Of a stretch of DNA of 64,000 nucleotides, positions 7,569 to 17,912 are shown one piece after another; position 1 is the first letter of the stretch, and every line of letters begins with the position of its first letter. The notes beneath the pieces were generated by a model that had not been told where the DNA came from, searched no databases, and saw only the letters and a program-made list of their open reading frames with translations. A program made the translations under genes and the position numbers. Origin of the DNA: Lachnospiraceae bacterium (lineage in GTDB: Bacteria > Bacillota > Clostridia > Lachnospirales > Lachnospiraceae); the NCBI GenBank assembly GCA_900771195.1, contig CAAGMZ010000010.1, positions 4,443 through 68,442 on the forward strand, read 5' to 3'.

Positions 7569-10241
7569 ATGGCAACAGCTAAGAATACAAAAAAGAAACC
7601 GAATACATCTTCGGCGGCAAGGAAGAGTACCGGTCCCAAAAAGGATACAGGAAAGTCCGGTAAGCAGCAGAAGCACTCCGGAATAGTAAGAGAAGCGGTT
7701 GTTCTGATTACACTGGCACTTTCCATAATTTTCTTTATAGCTAATTTTGGTGTGGGCGGAACTGTCGGAGCGGCCATAAGTTCTTTTTTCTTTGGGATTT
7801 TCGGACTTGTGGCTTACATATTCCCTGTATTGCTCTTTGTGGGTACAATATTTTTGCTGTCCAATAAAGATAATTCGGTTGCATGGATAAAATTCACGGC
7901 AGCGGTGTGTGTAATGATTCTTTTGTGCACTCTGATTCAGCTCATAAGCGGCTCACATGCATCTGAATGGAAGTTTTCGCAGTACTATACCCAGAGTTCC
8001 TTACATAAGAACGGAGGAGGATTTTTGGGCGGCTCACTGTGCAAGCTCTTTGTTACATGGTTTGGAACGGCAGGGGCATATATCATTGATATTGTGTTTG
8101 TTATTATCGGAATTGTAGTTATTTCGGGAAAATCATTTATTGCGGGCGTGAAGAAAGGCAGCGAAAAAGTGTACAATACTGCACGAAATGATATGGAACG
8201 CCACAGAGTGGAGGTAAACGCCAGGAAGGTTGAACGCCGGGAGAAGGAAAGGCGGGAAAGACAGGTAACCGAAAAGGTTCACGGCGTCACCTTTAACACT
8301 GAGATAGTTTCCGAAAAAAGTGCAGCAAAGGCAGAAAAGGGCCTTGGTAATCAGGATGTTCATGAAATTTCACCTGAGGACGATTCATCAATATATAATT
8401 TTGAGAAGGCTTCCGATGAGACGGAGCAGAGTATTCCGGAGGATGATTATCTGAGGCATTATGAAGAGGAACAGAGCAGTCCTTTGTATAATCCGGAGCA
8501 TGAAGAGGAAATACTTCCCTATGACAGCAAGTACGAGGAGGAATACAGGGAAGAGTATGTGGATGCCGGACACGGCGATGCAGAGACAGGACAGATACAT
8601 AATGACAGCACTGTTATTGACGATTCCGGATATAATGCAGAGGGGATAGACTTAGACCTTGTAAGGAAAGAACTTGACAGAGACAGGGCAGAAGCGGTTT
8701 CCGCAGATAAAGCAGAGGAGCCTGCCCACCAAAAGAATGATGATGTCACAGTCTCGAATGCGGCTCCAAGAAAAAGAAAGCCGGCCAAATATGTTTTTCC
8801 GCCGTTGACTCTTCTTAAACGCGGTGGCGGCAAAAAAGCATCCGTAAATCAGACTGAGCTTAAGAGTACGGCGATGAAGCTTCAGCAGACACTTGCCAAT
8901 TTCGGGGTAAAGGTAGCCGTTACCGATGTAAGCTGCGGACCGGCTGTTACAAGATATGAGATACAGCCTGAGCAGGGAGTTAAGGTAAGTAAGATTGTTT
9001 CACTGGCAGATGACATAAAGCTTAATCTGGCGGCTGCAGACATCCGTATAGAAGCGCCGATTCCGGGGAAGGCTGCTGTGGGAATAGAAGTTCCCAACAG
9101 GGAAACCTCAGGAGTACTTTTGGGAGATCTTATAAGCAGTCCTGAATTTAAAAAGAATTCATCACCGATTGCTTTTGCCGCCGGTAAGGATATTGCGGGG
9201 CAGACGATTGTTGCAGATATAGCGAAGATGCCTCATCTTCTCATTGCAGGTGCAACCGGCTCAGGTAAATCGGTATGTATCAATACAATAATAATGAGTA
9301 TACTTTACAGAGCAAGACCGGATGAGGTAAAACTGATAATGGTAGACCCCAAAGTTGTTGAGCTCAGTGTATACAACGGAATACCGCATCTTATGATTCC
9401 TGTTGTCACAGATCCAAAGAAAGCGGCAGGAGCTCTTAACTGGGCTGTCGCTGAGATGACAGACAGATATCAGAAATTTGCTTCATACGGAGTAAGAGAT
9501 CTTAAGGGATACAACGAAAAGGTTGAGCAGGAAGGAAACGGTGATGCCGAGAACGCACCCACTAAGCTTCCGCAGATAGTAATCATCATAGATGAGCTTG
9601 CAGATCTTATGATGGTTTCATCCAATGAGGTTGAGGATGCAATTGTAAGACTTGCGCAGCTTGCCAGAGCGGCGGGCATACATCTTATAATTGCAACACA
9701 GAGACCAAGCGTCAATGTCATAACAGGTCTTATCAAAGCCAATGTGCCTTCACGTATTGCTTTTTCAGTATCACAGGGAGTGGATTCCAGAACTATCATT
9801 GATATGAATGGTGCAGAGAAGCTTCTCGGAAAAGGCGATATGCTCTTTTATCCACAGGGTTACCAGAAACCGGCAAGGGTTCAGGGAGCATTTGTTTCTG
9901 ACGAAGAGGTTGCTGCGGTAGTTGAATTCCTTAAGGAGCATTGCGAAGAAACTGAGTACAGCGAAGAGCTGGATAAGCAGATAAGGAATCCGGCATTTGC
10001 AGAGAGTCAGACGTTTGGCGGCGACAGAGACCAGTATTTTGGCGAGGCCGGGAGATTTATCATTGAGAAGCAGCGGGCGTCAATAGGAATGCTCCAGAGG
10101 ATTTACAAAATAGGCTTTAACAGGGCGGCACGCATCATGGACCAGCTGTGTGAGGCCGGAGTTGTAGGGCCGGAAGAAGGCACCAAGCCGCGTAAGGTAC
10201 TCATGACTATGGAAGAATTTGAAGAATATCTCAGAAAATAA
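7569..10241 (+). CDS. ftsK: FtsK/SpoIIIE family DNA translocase
   Basis: This ATP-driven double-strand DNA pump clears chromosomes from the division or sporulation septum. The 890 residues begin with a Lys/Ser-rich tail (1-38), then about four membrane segments (roughly 42-175). An acidic Glu/Asp-rich linker follows to about 395, then the alpha and beta motor domains with Walker A GATGSGKS near 560 and Walker B IIIIDELADLMM near 675. A C-terminal winged-helix gamma domain (about 825-890) for polar DNA sequences ends in EEFEEYLRK. Position after tepA and uppP parallels the tepA-spoIIIE linkage of Bacillus. Whether it acts mainly in division or sporulation cannot be told here. Confidence 0.96.
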   Translation: MATAKNTKKKPNTSSAARKSTGPKKDTGKSGKQQKHSGIVREAVVLITLALSIIFFIANFGVGGTVGAAISSFFFGIFGLVAYIFPVLLFVGTIFLLSNKDNSVAWIKFTAAVCVMILLCTLIQLISGSHASEWKFSQYYTQSSLHKNGGGFLGGSLCKLFVTWFGTAGAYIIDIVFVIIGIVVISGKSFIAGVKKGSEKVYNTARNDMERHRVEVNARKVERREKERRERQVTEKVHGVTFNTEIVSEKSAAKAEKGLGNQDVHEISPEDDSSIYNFEKASDETEQSIPEDDYLRHYEEEQSSPLYNPEHEEEILPYDSKYEEEYREEYVDAGHGDAETGQIHNDSTVIDDSGYNAEGIDLDLVRKELDRDRAEAVSADKAEEPAHQKNDDVTVSNAAPRKRKPAKYVFPPLTLLKRGGGKKASVNQTELKSTAMKLQQTLANFGVKVAVTDVSCGPAVTRYEIQPEQGVKVSKIVSLADDIKLNLAAADIRIEAPIPGKAAVGIEVPNRETSGVLLGDLISSPEFKKNSSPIAFAAGKDIAGQTIVADIAKMPHLLIAGATGSGKSVCINTIIMSILYRARPDEVKLIMVDPKVVELSVYNGIPHLMIPVVTDPKKAAGALNWAVAEMTDRYQKFASYGVRDLKGYNEKVEQEGNGDAENAPTKLPQIVIIIDELADLMMVSSNEVEDAIVRLAQLARAAGIHLIIATQRPSVNVITGLIKANVPSRIAFSVSQGVDSRTIIDMNGAEKLLGKGDMLFYPQGYQKPARVQGAFVSDEEVAAVVEFLKEHCEETEYSEELDKQIRNPAFAESQTFGGDRDQYFGEAGRFIIEKQRASIGMLQRIYKIGFNRAARIMDQLCEAGVVGPEEGTKPRKVLMTMEEFEEYLRK

Positions 10242-10259
10242 ATTAACGGAGGAATAAGT

Positions 10260-11933
10260 ATGAAAACTGACATCGAGATTGCACAGGAAGCCAGAATGAA
10301 TCACATTAAGGATGTGGCTGCCAAAGTAGGAATTGCAGAGGAAGAACTGGAATTTTACGGAAAGTATAAGGCAAAGCTTTCGGATGAACTTGAACAGAGG
10401 GTGGCAGGAAATCCCGACGGAAAGCTCATACTTGTAACTGCCATAAATCCCACACCTGCCGGAGAGGGAAAGACAACAGTGAGTATCGGGCTTTCACAGG
10501 CCCTTAACAGGCTTGGAAAGAAGACTATAGTTGCACTCCGTGAGCCCTCGCTGGGACCCTGCTTCGGAGTAAAGGGAGGAGCTGCAGGAGGCGGTTATTC
10601 ACAGGTTGTTCCCATGGAGGACCTGAACCTTCATTTTACAGGTGATTTTCACGCCATAACAAGTGCCAACAACCTTCTGGCTGCAATGCTTGATAACCAT
10701 ATACAGCAGGGAAATGCTCTGGGAATAGATACAAGGCAGGTTGTGTGGAAAAGATGTCTTGATATGAACGACAGAGCACTCCGCAATATTGTTATCGGAC
10801 TGGGAGCCAAGGCCGACGGCGTTGTGAGAGAGGACCATTTTATCATAACCGTTGCATCGGAAATTATGGCTATTCTTTGTCTTGCAACAGATATGGCAGA
10901 TTTAAAGGAGCGACTTTCAAAGATAATTGTTGCATATAATTTTGCAGGTGAGCCTGTTACGGCTAAGGACCTCAAGGCGGTAGGCGCAATGGCAGCGCTT
11001 CTTAAGGATGCGATGAAGCCTAACCTTATCCAGACCCTTGAGAATACCCCGGCTATCGTTCACGGCGGACCGTTTGCCAACATTGCGCATGGCTGCAACA
11101 GCGTAAGGGCCACAAAGATGGCACTTAAGCTTGCCGATTATGTTGTTACCGAGGCAGGATTCGGTGCGGATCTCGGCGCCGAGAAATTCCTTGACATCAA
11201 GTGCCGCAAGACCGGACTTGTGCCGGATACAATTGTTATTGTGGCAACCGTGCGAGCCCTCAAATACAACGGCGGAGTTCCCAAGAACGAGCTTTCGGCG
11301 GAAAACCTTGATGCCCTCAGAAAGGGAATAGTTAACCTTGATAAGCATATCGAGAATATGCAGGGCTTTGGTGTGAACGTTGTCGTCACGCTGAATTCTT
11401 TTGTTACAGACACCGAAGCAGAGCATCAGTTTATCAAGGAGCATGTGGAGAGCATGGGCTGTGAATTTGCACTTGCAGATGTATGGGCAAAAGGCGGCGA
11501 AGGCGGGGAAGAACTGGCCAGGAAGGTTCTGGCTTCAATAGATAAGCCCAAGAAGGAATTTAAGCTTACATATACTGATGATATGTCGCTGAAAGACAAA
11601 ATAAATTCGGTTGCAACTAAGATTTACGGAGCGGATGGAGTTACTTTTGCCCCTGCGGCAGCAAAAATGCTTGATAAGCTTGAGGCCATGGGATTTGGAA
11701 ACCTGCCTGTCTGCATGGCTAAGACGCAGTACTCGCTGTCAGATGACGCAACACGTCTTGGAAGACCTGAGGGCTTTACTGTTAATGTCCGTGAGGTTTA
11801 TGTAAGCGCAGGTGCCGGATTCGTGGTTGCCATAACAGGTTCCATAATGACGATGCCGGGACTTCCCAAGGTTCCTGCGGCAGAGGGCATTGATTATGAT
11901 GAAAAAAATGACAGGATAACAGGATTGTTCTAA
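10260..11933 (+). CDS. fhs: Formate--tetrahydrofolate ligase
   Basis: Fhs joins formate to tetrahydrofolate with ATP, giving 10-formyl-THF for purines, fMet and, in acetogens, the methyl branch of the Wood-Ljungdahl pathway. The 557 residues match the family. The nucleotide loop TPAGEGKTT lies near 67-75, followed by REPSLGPCFGVKGGAAGGG; the family glycine-rich segment near ITGSIMTMPGLPK is close to the C-terminus. GGAGG precedes ATG 10260. folD lies 1.4 kb downstream beyond murF, and fmt (which uses 10-formyl-THF) lies further along the same run. Confidence 0.97.
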   Translation: MKTDIEIAQEARMNHIKDVAAKVGIAEEELEFYGKYKAKLSDELEQRVAGNPDGKLILVTAINPTPAGEGKTTVSIGLSQALNRLGKKTIVALREPSLGPCFGVKGGAAGGGYSQVVPMEDLNLHFTGDFHAITSANNLLAAMLDNHIQQGNALGIDTRQVVWKRCLDMNDRALRNIVIGLGAKADGVVREDHFIITVASEIMAILCLATDMADLKERLSKIIVAYNFAGEPVTAKDLKAVGAMAALLKDAMKPNLIQTLENTPAIVHGGPFANIAHGCNSVRATKMALKLADYVVTEAGFGADLGAEKFLDIKCRKTGLVPDTIVIVATVRALKYNGGVPKNELSAENLDALRKGIVNLDKHIENMQGFGVNVVVTLNSFVTDTEAEHQFIKEHVESMGCEFALADVWAKGGEGGEELARKVLASIDKPKKEFKLTYTDDMSLKDKINSVATKIYGADGVTFAPAAAKMLDKLEAMGFGNLPVCMAKTQYSLSDDATRLGRPEGFTVNVREVYVSAGAGFVVAITGSIMTMPGLPKVPAAEGIDYDEKNDRITGLF

Positions 11934-11934
11934 T

Positions 11935-13332
11935 ATGGAAAATTTTTATATAAGGGATGTTGTTAAAGCTACAGGCGGAAGACTGCTATGTGGCAATCCG
12001 GACACACAGGTGTGCACATTAAGCACCAATTCTAAGGAAATCGGGGAGAAATGCCTTTTTGTTCCCATAATAGGGGAAAGAGTGGATGCCCACAAATTCA
12101 TCGACGGAGCGGTCTCGGCAGGAGCGGTTGCGGTGCTCACAAGCGAACATGACAGGCTTGATATTGCGGTTCCCGCAATACGTGTCGAAGATACGGTGAA
12201 AGCGATGCAGGAAATAGGCAGAGCGTACGGAATGTCCATAAAGATACCCAAGGTCGGAATCACTGGCAGCGTAGGCAAAACGACAACCAAAGAAATGGTA
12301 GCATGTGCCCTTGGCGCCGGATTTAAGGTGTTTAAGACATCCGGCAATAACAACAGCCAGGTGGGCGTTCCCAACACGCTTTCAAAGCTCTCGGGGACCG
12401 ATGAAATAGCCGTTATAGAGATGGGAATGAGTATGCCCGGCGAGATGAAAAGGCTGGCGCAGCTTGTAGAGCTTGACTGTGCTGTAGTGACTAATATCGG
12501 AGTATCACATATTGAGGCACTGGGAAGCCGTGATGGAATCTGCAGGGAAAAATTCCATATAGCAGATGCACTTGGTGATAACGGATGCATGTTCTTAAAT
12601 GGTGATGACGATATTCTTAAGGTTCATAAAAAAGAGCTTGATAAGCCTGTGATTACATTCGGAATTGAAGAGGGCAATGATTATCGGGCTGTCAATATTG
12701 AAAAGACAGCTGTAGGAACACGATTTGATATTGAAAAATCAGCTTCGGTCATATGCAATGTTGTTCTTAACGTGGCGGGAATCCACAATGTCCGTAATGC
12801 GCTGGTGTCGGTGGCAGTGGCAGACAGATACGGCATAGCACCGCAGAAGGCGGCAGATGCGCTGGGAAATTACGGCGGTGTTGCCATGAGGCAGCAGATA
12901 AGCATGGTTGACGGCATAACAATAATAGACGATTCGTATAATGCAAGCCCTGATTCCATGAAGGCAGGAATAGATGTGCTGTGCTCCGTACCCTGCTCAG
13001 GGAAACGCATAGCAGTGCTTGCCGACATGATGGAGCTTGGAGACAAATCACCGGAGTATCACAGGCAGGTCGGCGAGTTCATCAAAGGAATGAAGGTTGA
13101 CGAACTTGTGCTCCTTGGCAGTCTTGCGTCATATATCGGAGAAGGAGCCGGGGCGTCAGACATAAAAATTACACAGGCAGAAACACGGCAGGAAGCAGAA
13201 GAATATCTTGAGAAGACTCTCAGAGCGGGAGATGCTGTTTTGTTCAAGGGTTCAAGGGTAATGGAGCTCAACAGATGTGTTGAGGCACTTAAGAAAAGCA
13301 AGGAGGAAGCAAAAAATGGCCAGAATAATTGA
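11935..13332 (+). CDS. murF: UDP-N-acetylmuramoyl-tripeptide--D-alanyl-D-alanine ligase
   Basis: MurF adds D-Ala-D-Ala to the UDP-MurNAc-tripeptide in the cytosol. The 465-residue protein has the Mur ligase three-domain layout: substrate domain (1-100), the ATP-binding centre with GITGSVGKTTTKE near 106-118, and the C-terminal domain with DDSYNASPDSM. Its start is 1 base after the fhs stop, without a clear separate ribosome-binding site, implying coupling. The last 17 bases overlap folD. The murE gene follows folD, so two cytosolic Mur ligases sit outside the dcw cluster here. Confidence 0.95.
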   Translation: MENFYIRDVVKATGGRLLCGNPDTQVCTLSTNSKEIGEKCLFVPIIGERVDAHKFIDGAVSAGAVAVLTSEHDRLDIAVPAIRVEDTVKAMQEIGRAYGMSIKIPKVGITGSVGKTTTKEMVACALGAGFKVFKTSGNNNSQVGVPNTLSKLSGTDEIAVIEMGMSMPGEMKRLAQLVELDCAVVTNIGVSHIEALGSRDGICREKFHIADALGDNGCMFLNGDDDILKVHKKELDKPVITFGIEEGNDYRAVNIEKTAVGTRFDIEKSASVICNVVLNVAGIHNVRNALVSVAVADRYGIAPQKAADALGNYGGVAMRQQISMVDGITIIDDSYNASPDSMKAGIDVLCSVPCSGKRIAVLADMMELGDKSPEYHRQVGEFIKGMKVDELVLLGSLASYIGEGAGASDIKITQAETRQEAEEYLEKTLRAGDAVLFKGSRVMELNRCVEALKKSKEEAKNGQNN

Positions 13333-14176
13333 TGGAAAAGCAATATCGGCACAGATAAAGGAAGAAGTAAAGGCCCGGGTGGCAGAATACAGGGAAAAAG
13401 GGATTGAGATATGTCTTGCCGTAATTCAGGTGGGAAATGATCCTGCATCATCTGTATATGTGGGAAACAAGAAAAAGGCCTGCGAATTTGTGGGGATAAA
13501 ATCCCTTGCATACGAGCTGCCGGAAGAAACCACCCAGGAAGAACTGCTGGCACTTATTGGTGAATTGAACGGCAGGAACGATGTCAACGGAATTCTTGTG
13601 CAGCTTCCCCTGCCAGAGCATATTGATGAGGATAAGGTTATAAAAACCATTTCTCCTCTTAAGGATGTGGATGGTTTTCATCCCCAGAGTGTGGGTGCGT
13701 TGTGCATAGGACAGAAGGGCTTTGTATCATGTACTCCTGCGGGGATAATTGAGCTCCTTAAGAGAAGTGATGTTGAAATTTCCGGTAAGGAATGCGTTGT
13801 TATAGGAAGAAGCAATATCGTGGGTAAGCCAATGTCACTCCTTCTTCTTCGTGAAAACGGGACAGTCACAATATGCCATTCCAGAACGGCTGATCTTAAA
13901 AGCGTGACAAAGAGAGCGGATATACTTGTGGCAGCTGTCGGAAAGCCTAAGCTTATTACAAGGGAATATGTCAAAGAAGGCGCAGTCGTTATTGATGTGG
14001 GAATTCACAGAATGGGCACCTCGGCAACCGGGAAGAGCATACTCTGCGGGGATGTGGATTATGATGACGTGGAGCCTGTGGCTTCAGCCATAACACCTGT
14101 TCCGGGCGGTGTAGGACCAATGACAATCGCAATGCTTATGAAGAACTGTGTGGATTCAGTAGAACTGCAGAAATAA
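13316..14176 (+). CDS. folD: Bifunctional methylene-THF dehydrogenase / methenyl-THF cyclohydrolase
   Basis: FolD interconverts methylene-, methenyl- and 10-formyl-THF with NAD(P). The 286-residue protein begins MARIIDGKAIS, and AGGAGG at 13302-13307 fixes ATG 13316 although the frame opens earlier. Family motifs are SVYVGNKKKACE with the catalytic Lys region, NGILVQLPLPEH, the pyridine-nucleotide segment VVIGRSNIVGKPMSLLL, and TPVPGGVGPMTIAMLM near the C-terminus. It overlaps murF by 17 bases and works with fhs in the same operon. Confidence 0.97.
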   Translation: MARIIDGKAISAQIKEEVKARVAEYREKGIEICLAVIQVGNDPASSVYVGNKKKACEFVGIKSLAYELPEETTQEELLALIGELNGRNDVNGILVQLPLPEHIDEDKVIKTISPLKDVDGFHPQSVGALCIGQKGFVSCTPAGIIELLKRSDVEISGKECVVIGRSNIVGKPMSLLLLRENGTVTICHSRTADLKSVTKRADILVAAVGKPKLITREYVKEGAVVIDVGIHRMGTSATGKSILCGDVDYDDVEPVASAITPVPGGVGPMTIAMLMKNCVDSVELQK

Positions 14177-14198
14177 ATCGAAAGGAAGCAGGGCATAT

Positions 14199-15671
14199 AT
14201 GATACTTTCAGATTTGATTAAAAAACTGGATTACGAGCTGCTAAACGGCGACGTGTCGGTTGAGGTGAATGAGCTCAGAAACGATTCAAGAAAAGTTGGC
14301 AGGGGCGATGTTTTTGTATGCATTAAGGGCGCTGTGTCGGATGGACACAGGTATATAGATTCTGTTGCAGGACAGGGGGCAGCTGCCATAATCGTAAGCG
14401 ATGATGTCACGGTGACAGACAGTCTTAAGGATGTTACGATTGTCAAAACAAATGATACAAGGCTTGCACTTGCATATATGTCAGCTGAATTTTTCGGCAA
14501 TCCTGCCGGGGAACTTTTTACGATAGGGATTACCGGAACCAAGGGAAAGACAACGACATCGTTCATGGTGCGCGAAATACTTGAAGCGTGCGGCATAAAG
14601 ACAGGACTTATCGGTACCATCGAGACTATTATCGGAGATGAACATATTCCGTCGGAGAATACAACGCCGGAGTCATATCTTGTCCAGAAATATTTCAGGA
14701 AAATGGCTGATGCCGGGTGCAGGTGCGTTGTCATGGAGGTTTCATCCCAGGCCCTTATGCTTCATCGCACCGCAGGTATTGATTTTGATATAGGGGTTCT
14801 TACAAATCTTGAACCGGACCACATCGGACCCAATGAACACAAGTCGTTTGAGGACTACATGGCGTGCAAGGGAAAATTATTCAGACAGTGTAAGACCGGT
14901 ATAGTCAATGTTGACAATGAACACTGGGAAAAGGTGCTCGAAGGACATACATGTGCTGTAGAGACATACGCAGTGGATTCTGCCGCCGATATAAAAGCAG
15001 AAAATATAGAGTACAGCCATGAGGGCGGACGTATCAGGACCGCTTATGATGTGACCGGACAGCTTGGACTTCATGTTGAGCTTTCTCTGCCGGGGAAATT
15101 TTCAATATACAATTCGCTCTGTGCCGTTGCGATAACAAGACATTTTGACGTAAGCGGGGAACTTCTGAAAAAAGCACTTGCAACAGTGAAGGTATCCGGC
15201 AGGGTTGAACCTGTCAGTGTTTCGGATAAATTCACTGTTATGATAGATTATGCGCATAATGCCATGAGCCTTGAAAGCCTTCTTTCAACTCTTCGGGAGT
15301 ACAATCCGGGAAGAATCGTGACAGTTTTTGGATGTGGCGGAAACAGGGCGGTATCACGAAGATTTGAGATGGGCGAGATATCCGGAAAGATGTCTGATTT
15401 TACGGTTATTACCAGTGATAATCCGCGGAACGAGGAGCCGGAGCTGATAATGAACGATATAGAAACCGGAATCAGGAAGACATCCGGAAAGTATATCAAA
15501 ATTGCTGACAGAGGCGAGGCTGTAAAATACGCAATTGAGAATGGTAAACCGGGGGATATCATAGTAATAGCAGGTAAGGGACATGAGGATTACCAGGAGA
15601 TAAAGGGTGTCAAGCATCATATGTCTGACAGGGAGCTGATTGAAAAGGCAGCAGCATCAATTGCCGGATAA
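14199..15671 (+). CDS. murE: UDP-MurNAc-L-Ala-D-Glu--2,6-diaminopimelate ligase
   Basis: MurE adds the third residue of the peptidoglycan stem peptide. The 490-residue protein has ATP-binding GITGTKGKTTTS near 110-121, SENTTPE in the substrate region, and DNPR at 407-410 in the C-terminal domain. DNPR is the established marker of meso-diaminopimelate rather than lysine specificity, so the cell wall is predicted to be DAP-type. GAAAGGAAG precedes ATG 14199. priA follows closely. Confidence 0.95.
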   Translation: MILSDLIKKLDYELLNGDVSVEVNELRNDSRKVGRGDVFVCIKGAVSDGHRYIDSVAGQGAAAIIVSDDVTVTDSLKDVTIVKTNDTRLALAYMSAEFFGNPAGELFTIGITGTKGKTTTSFMVREILEACGIKTGLIGTIETIIGDEHIPSENTTPESYLVQKYFRKMADAGCRCVVMEVSSQALMLHRTAGIDFDIGVLTNLEPDHIGPNEHKSFEDYMACKGKLFRQCKTGIVNVDNEHWEKVLEGHTCAVETYAVDSAADIKAENIEYSHEGGRIRTAYDVTGQLGLHVELSLPGKFSIYNSLCAVAITRHFDVSGELLKKALATVKVSGRVEPVSVSDKFTVMIDYAHNAMSLESLLSTLREYNPGRIVTVFGCGGNRAVSRRFEMGEISGKMSDFTVITSDNPRNEEPELIMNDIETGIRKTSGKYIKIADRGEAVKYAIENGKPGDIIVIAGKGHEDYQEIKGVKHHMSDRELIEKAAASIAG

Positions 15672-15686
15672 CAGGAGTTGGGAGTT

Positions 15687-17900
15687 TTGAGTTACGCAGG
15701 AGTTATAATTGATATTGCTCACAGTAATCTGGACAAAATTTTTAATTACAGGATACCCGATGAGCTTAGGGAACAGGTCGGTATAGGAACACAGGTGGAA
15801 ATTCCCTTTGGAAACGGAAACGGACGCCGGCGCGGATATGTTGTTGAGATTACTGATGAGGTATCCTTTGATGAAAGCAGAATAAAGGATGTTTATGGTG
15901 TTGTAAAAGACAGCATAAGCGTGGATGAACGGATGATAAAGCTGGCCTGGTGGCTCAGGCGCAATTACGGCTCGACTGTGTATCAGGCTCTTAAGACGGT
16001 GATGCCGGTAAGGTCACAGGTGAAGCAGAAGGTTCAGAAAAGCATCAGACTTCTTATTGCTCCGGCGGAGGCAGAAATTATTTCAAAAGAATGTGCCGAT
16101 AAACGGAGAATTGCGCAGGCAAGGCTGCTTGATGCACTGATTAAAGTGAATCCGGCAGATTATGGTATGCTTACCGACAAGCTCGGGATAAGCATGTCAA
16201 CGGTAAGGTCGCTTGAAAACAAAGGGATTATTGAGGTTGTTGAAAGTACGGACTTAAGGACTGAACTGGGACTTAAGGAAAATGATACAGGCACCGTAGA
16301 GCTTAACGAAGACCAGCGTGCTGTATGCGATGATATAATCAGGGATATTGATGCCGGAGACAATAAGACGTGTCTGATAAAAGGCGTGACCGGAAGCGGA
16401 AAGACCGAGGTCTACATGGAGCTTATTGACCATGTGCTTTCCATGGGAAAGCAGGTCATTGTCCTTATTCCGGAAATAGCTCTCACTTATCAGACTGTGA
16501 TGCGTTTTCACAACAGGTTCCGTGATAAGGTTTCTATTGTGAATTCACGATTGTCTGAGGGCGAGAAATACGACAGGCTCATGATGGCAAGAGAGGGAAA
16601 AATAAGCGTGATGATTGGACCAAGATCCGCTCTTTTTACGCCATTTCCCAATCCCGGACTCATAATAATAGACGAGGAACATGAAAATTCTTATCAGAGT
16701 GATCAGATGCCAAGGTATCATGCCAGAGAGACTGCCGTGCAGATAGGCAGGATGACCGGGGCAAAGGTTATTCTGGGCTCGGCAACGCCGTCGATGGAGG
16801 CATATTACCGTGCACTTAACGGTGATTACAGGTTATACAGGCTTGACCGCCGTGCAGGCAAAGCCAGACTTCCTGATGTGGAAATTATAGATCTTCGCGA
16901 CGAACTGAGAAAAGGCAACAAGAGTATGATAAGCGACAGGCTTGCAGAGCTTATGCATGACCGACTTGAAAGAAAAGAACAGATAATGCTTTTCCTTAAC
17001 AGAAGAGGATATCAGGGATTTGTTACATGCAGAAGCTGCGGAAAAGTCATAAAATGTCCGCACTGCGATGTCTCTTTGACAATACATGAAAACAAGACGC
17101 TTATGTGTCATTACTGCGGATATGAGGTGCCCTACACGCGAAAATGCCCCGGATGCGGCTCCGGGCAGATAGGAACCTTTAAGGCAGGAACGGAAAAGGT
17201 GGAGGAAGAGGTACATAAGCTTTTTCCGGACGCAGTAATACTCAGAATGGATAAGGATACCACAAAGGGCAAGGAAGGTCACAGACAAATTATAGAAAAA
17301 TTTATTGACGGTGAAGCAGATGTGCTTGTCGGAACGCAGATGATAGTGAAAGGACATGATTTCCCCAATGTTACGCTCATGGGGGTTCTTTTGGCTGACG
17401 GTGCCCTTCATTCTGCCGATTACAGGGCTGCGGAAAATAATTTTGAACTTCTGACGCAGGCTGCCGGAAGAGCAGGCAGGGGAGATAAACCCGGAAATGT
17501 TGTTATCCAGACCTACGACCCTGAGCACTACAGCATAGTTCATGCTGCCAGACAGGATTTCGAGGGATTTTATGAGGATGAGATATCCTACAGGAAAATC
17601 ATGGATTATCCGCCGGTAAGCCATATGATGTCTGTAAAGGTGATGTCCGGAGACGAAGAAAAGGTGTCCGGTGCAGCAGATACCGTCAGGAAAATCACCG
17701 GCGAAAAGTATGACGAAATCCGGCTTATAGGCCCGGCAAAGGCACAGATATACAAAATTAATGACATATTTACCAAAATAGTATATTATAAATGCAAAGA
17801 TTATGAAAAACTCATACAGCTCAAGGACGTGATTGAACAATATGTCCGTGACAATGAGGAATATTTCAGAAACTGCCAGGTGCAGTTTGATTTCAGATAA
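15687..17900 (+). CDS. priA: Primosomal replication-restart helicase PriA
   Basis: PriA recognises stalled forks, unwinds the lagging arm and starts primosome assembly. It has an N-terminal 3' DNA-binding domain and a winged helix, then helicase motifs: Walker A GVTGSGKTE near 233-241 and the DEEH box in IIDEEHENSYQSD. The zinc-binding insertion has eight cysteines in four CxxC pairs (CRSCG, CPHCD, CHYCG, CPGCG). The C-terminal helicase half ends near residue 737. TTG 15678 is also in frame but lies only 0-1 bases from AGGAG (15673-15677); TTG 15687 has 9-base spacing and was chosen. Confidence 0.95.
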   Translation: MSYAGVIIDIAHSNLDKIFNYRIPDELREQVGIGTQVEIPFGNGNGRRRGYVVEITDEVSFDESRIKDVYGVVKDSISVDERMIKLAWWLRRNYGSTVYQALKTVMPVRSQVKQKVQKSIRLLIAPAEAEIISKECADKRRIAQARLLDALIKVNPADYGMLTDKLGISMSTVRSLENKGIIEVVESTDLRTELGLKENDTGTVELNEDQRAVCDDIIRDIDAGDNKTCLIKGVTGSGKTEVYMELIDHVLSMGKQVIVLIPEIALTYQTVMRFHNRFRDKVSIVNSRLSEGEKYDRLMMAREGKISVMIGPRSALFTPFPNPGLIIIDEEHENSYQSDQMPRYHARETAVQIGRMTGAKVILGSATPSMEAYYRALNGDYRLYRLDRRAGKARLPDVEIIDLRDELRKGNKSMISDRLAELMHDRLERKEQIMLFLNRRGYQGFVTCRSCGKVIKCPHCDVSLTIHENKTLMCHYCGYEVPYTRKCPGCGSGQIGTFKAGTEKVEEEVHKLFPDAVILRMDKDTTKGKEGHRQIIEKFIDGEADVLVGTQMIVKGHDFPNVTLMGVLLADGALHSADYRAAENNFELLTQAAGRAGRGDKPGNVVIQTYDPEHYSIVHAARQDFEGFYEDEISYRKIMDYPPVSHMMSVKVMSGDEEKVSGAADTVRKITGEKYDEIRLIGPAKAQIYKINDIFTKIVYYKCKDYEKLIQLKDVIEQYVRDNEEYFRNCQVQFDFR

Positions 17901-17912
17901 GGAGAGATTAAA

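Noticed and set aside
11946..12590. 214-codon minus-strand open frame over the start of murF
   Set aside because: It is antisense to the conserved Mur ligase N-terminal and ATP-binding domains, lacks a start signal, and has a Ser/Pro/Thr-biased composition typical of a shadow frame.
16833..17840. 335-codon open frame on the minus strand
   Set aside because: It lies wholly within priA, whose helicase and zinc motifs are clear. The frame has no ribosome-binding site, and its translation shows the His/Tyr/Cys-rich bias of antisense sequence.
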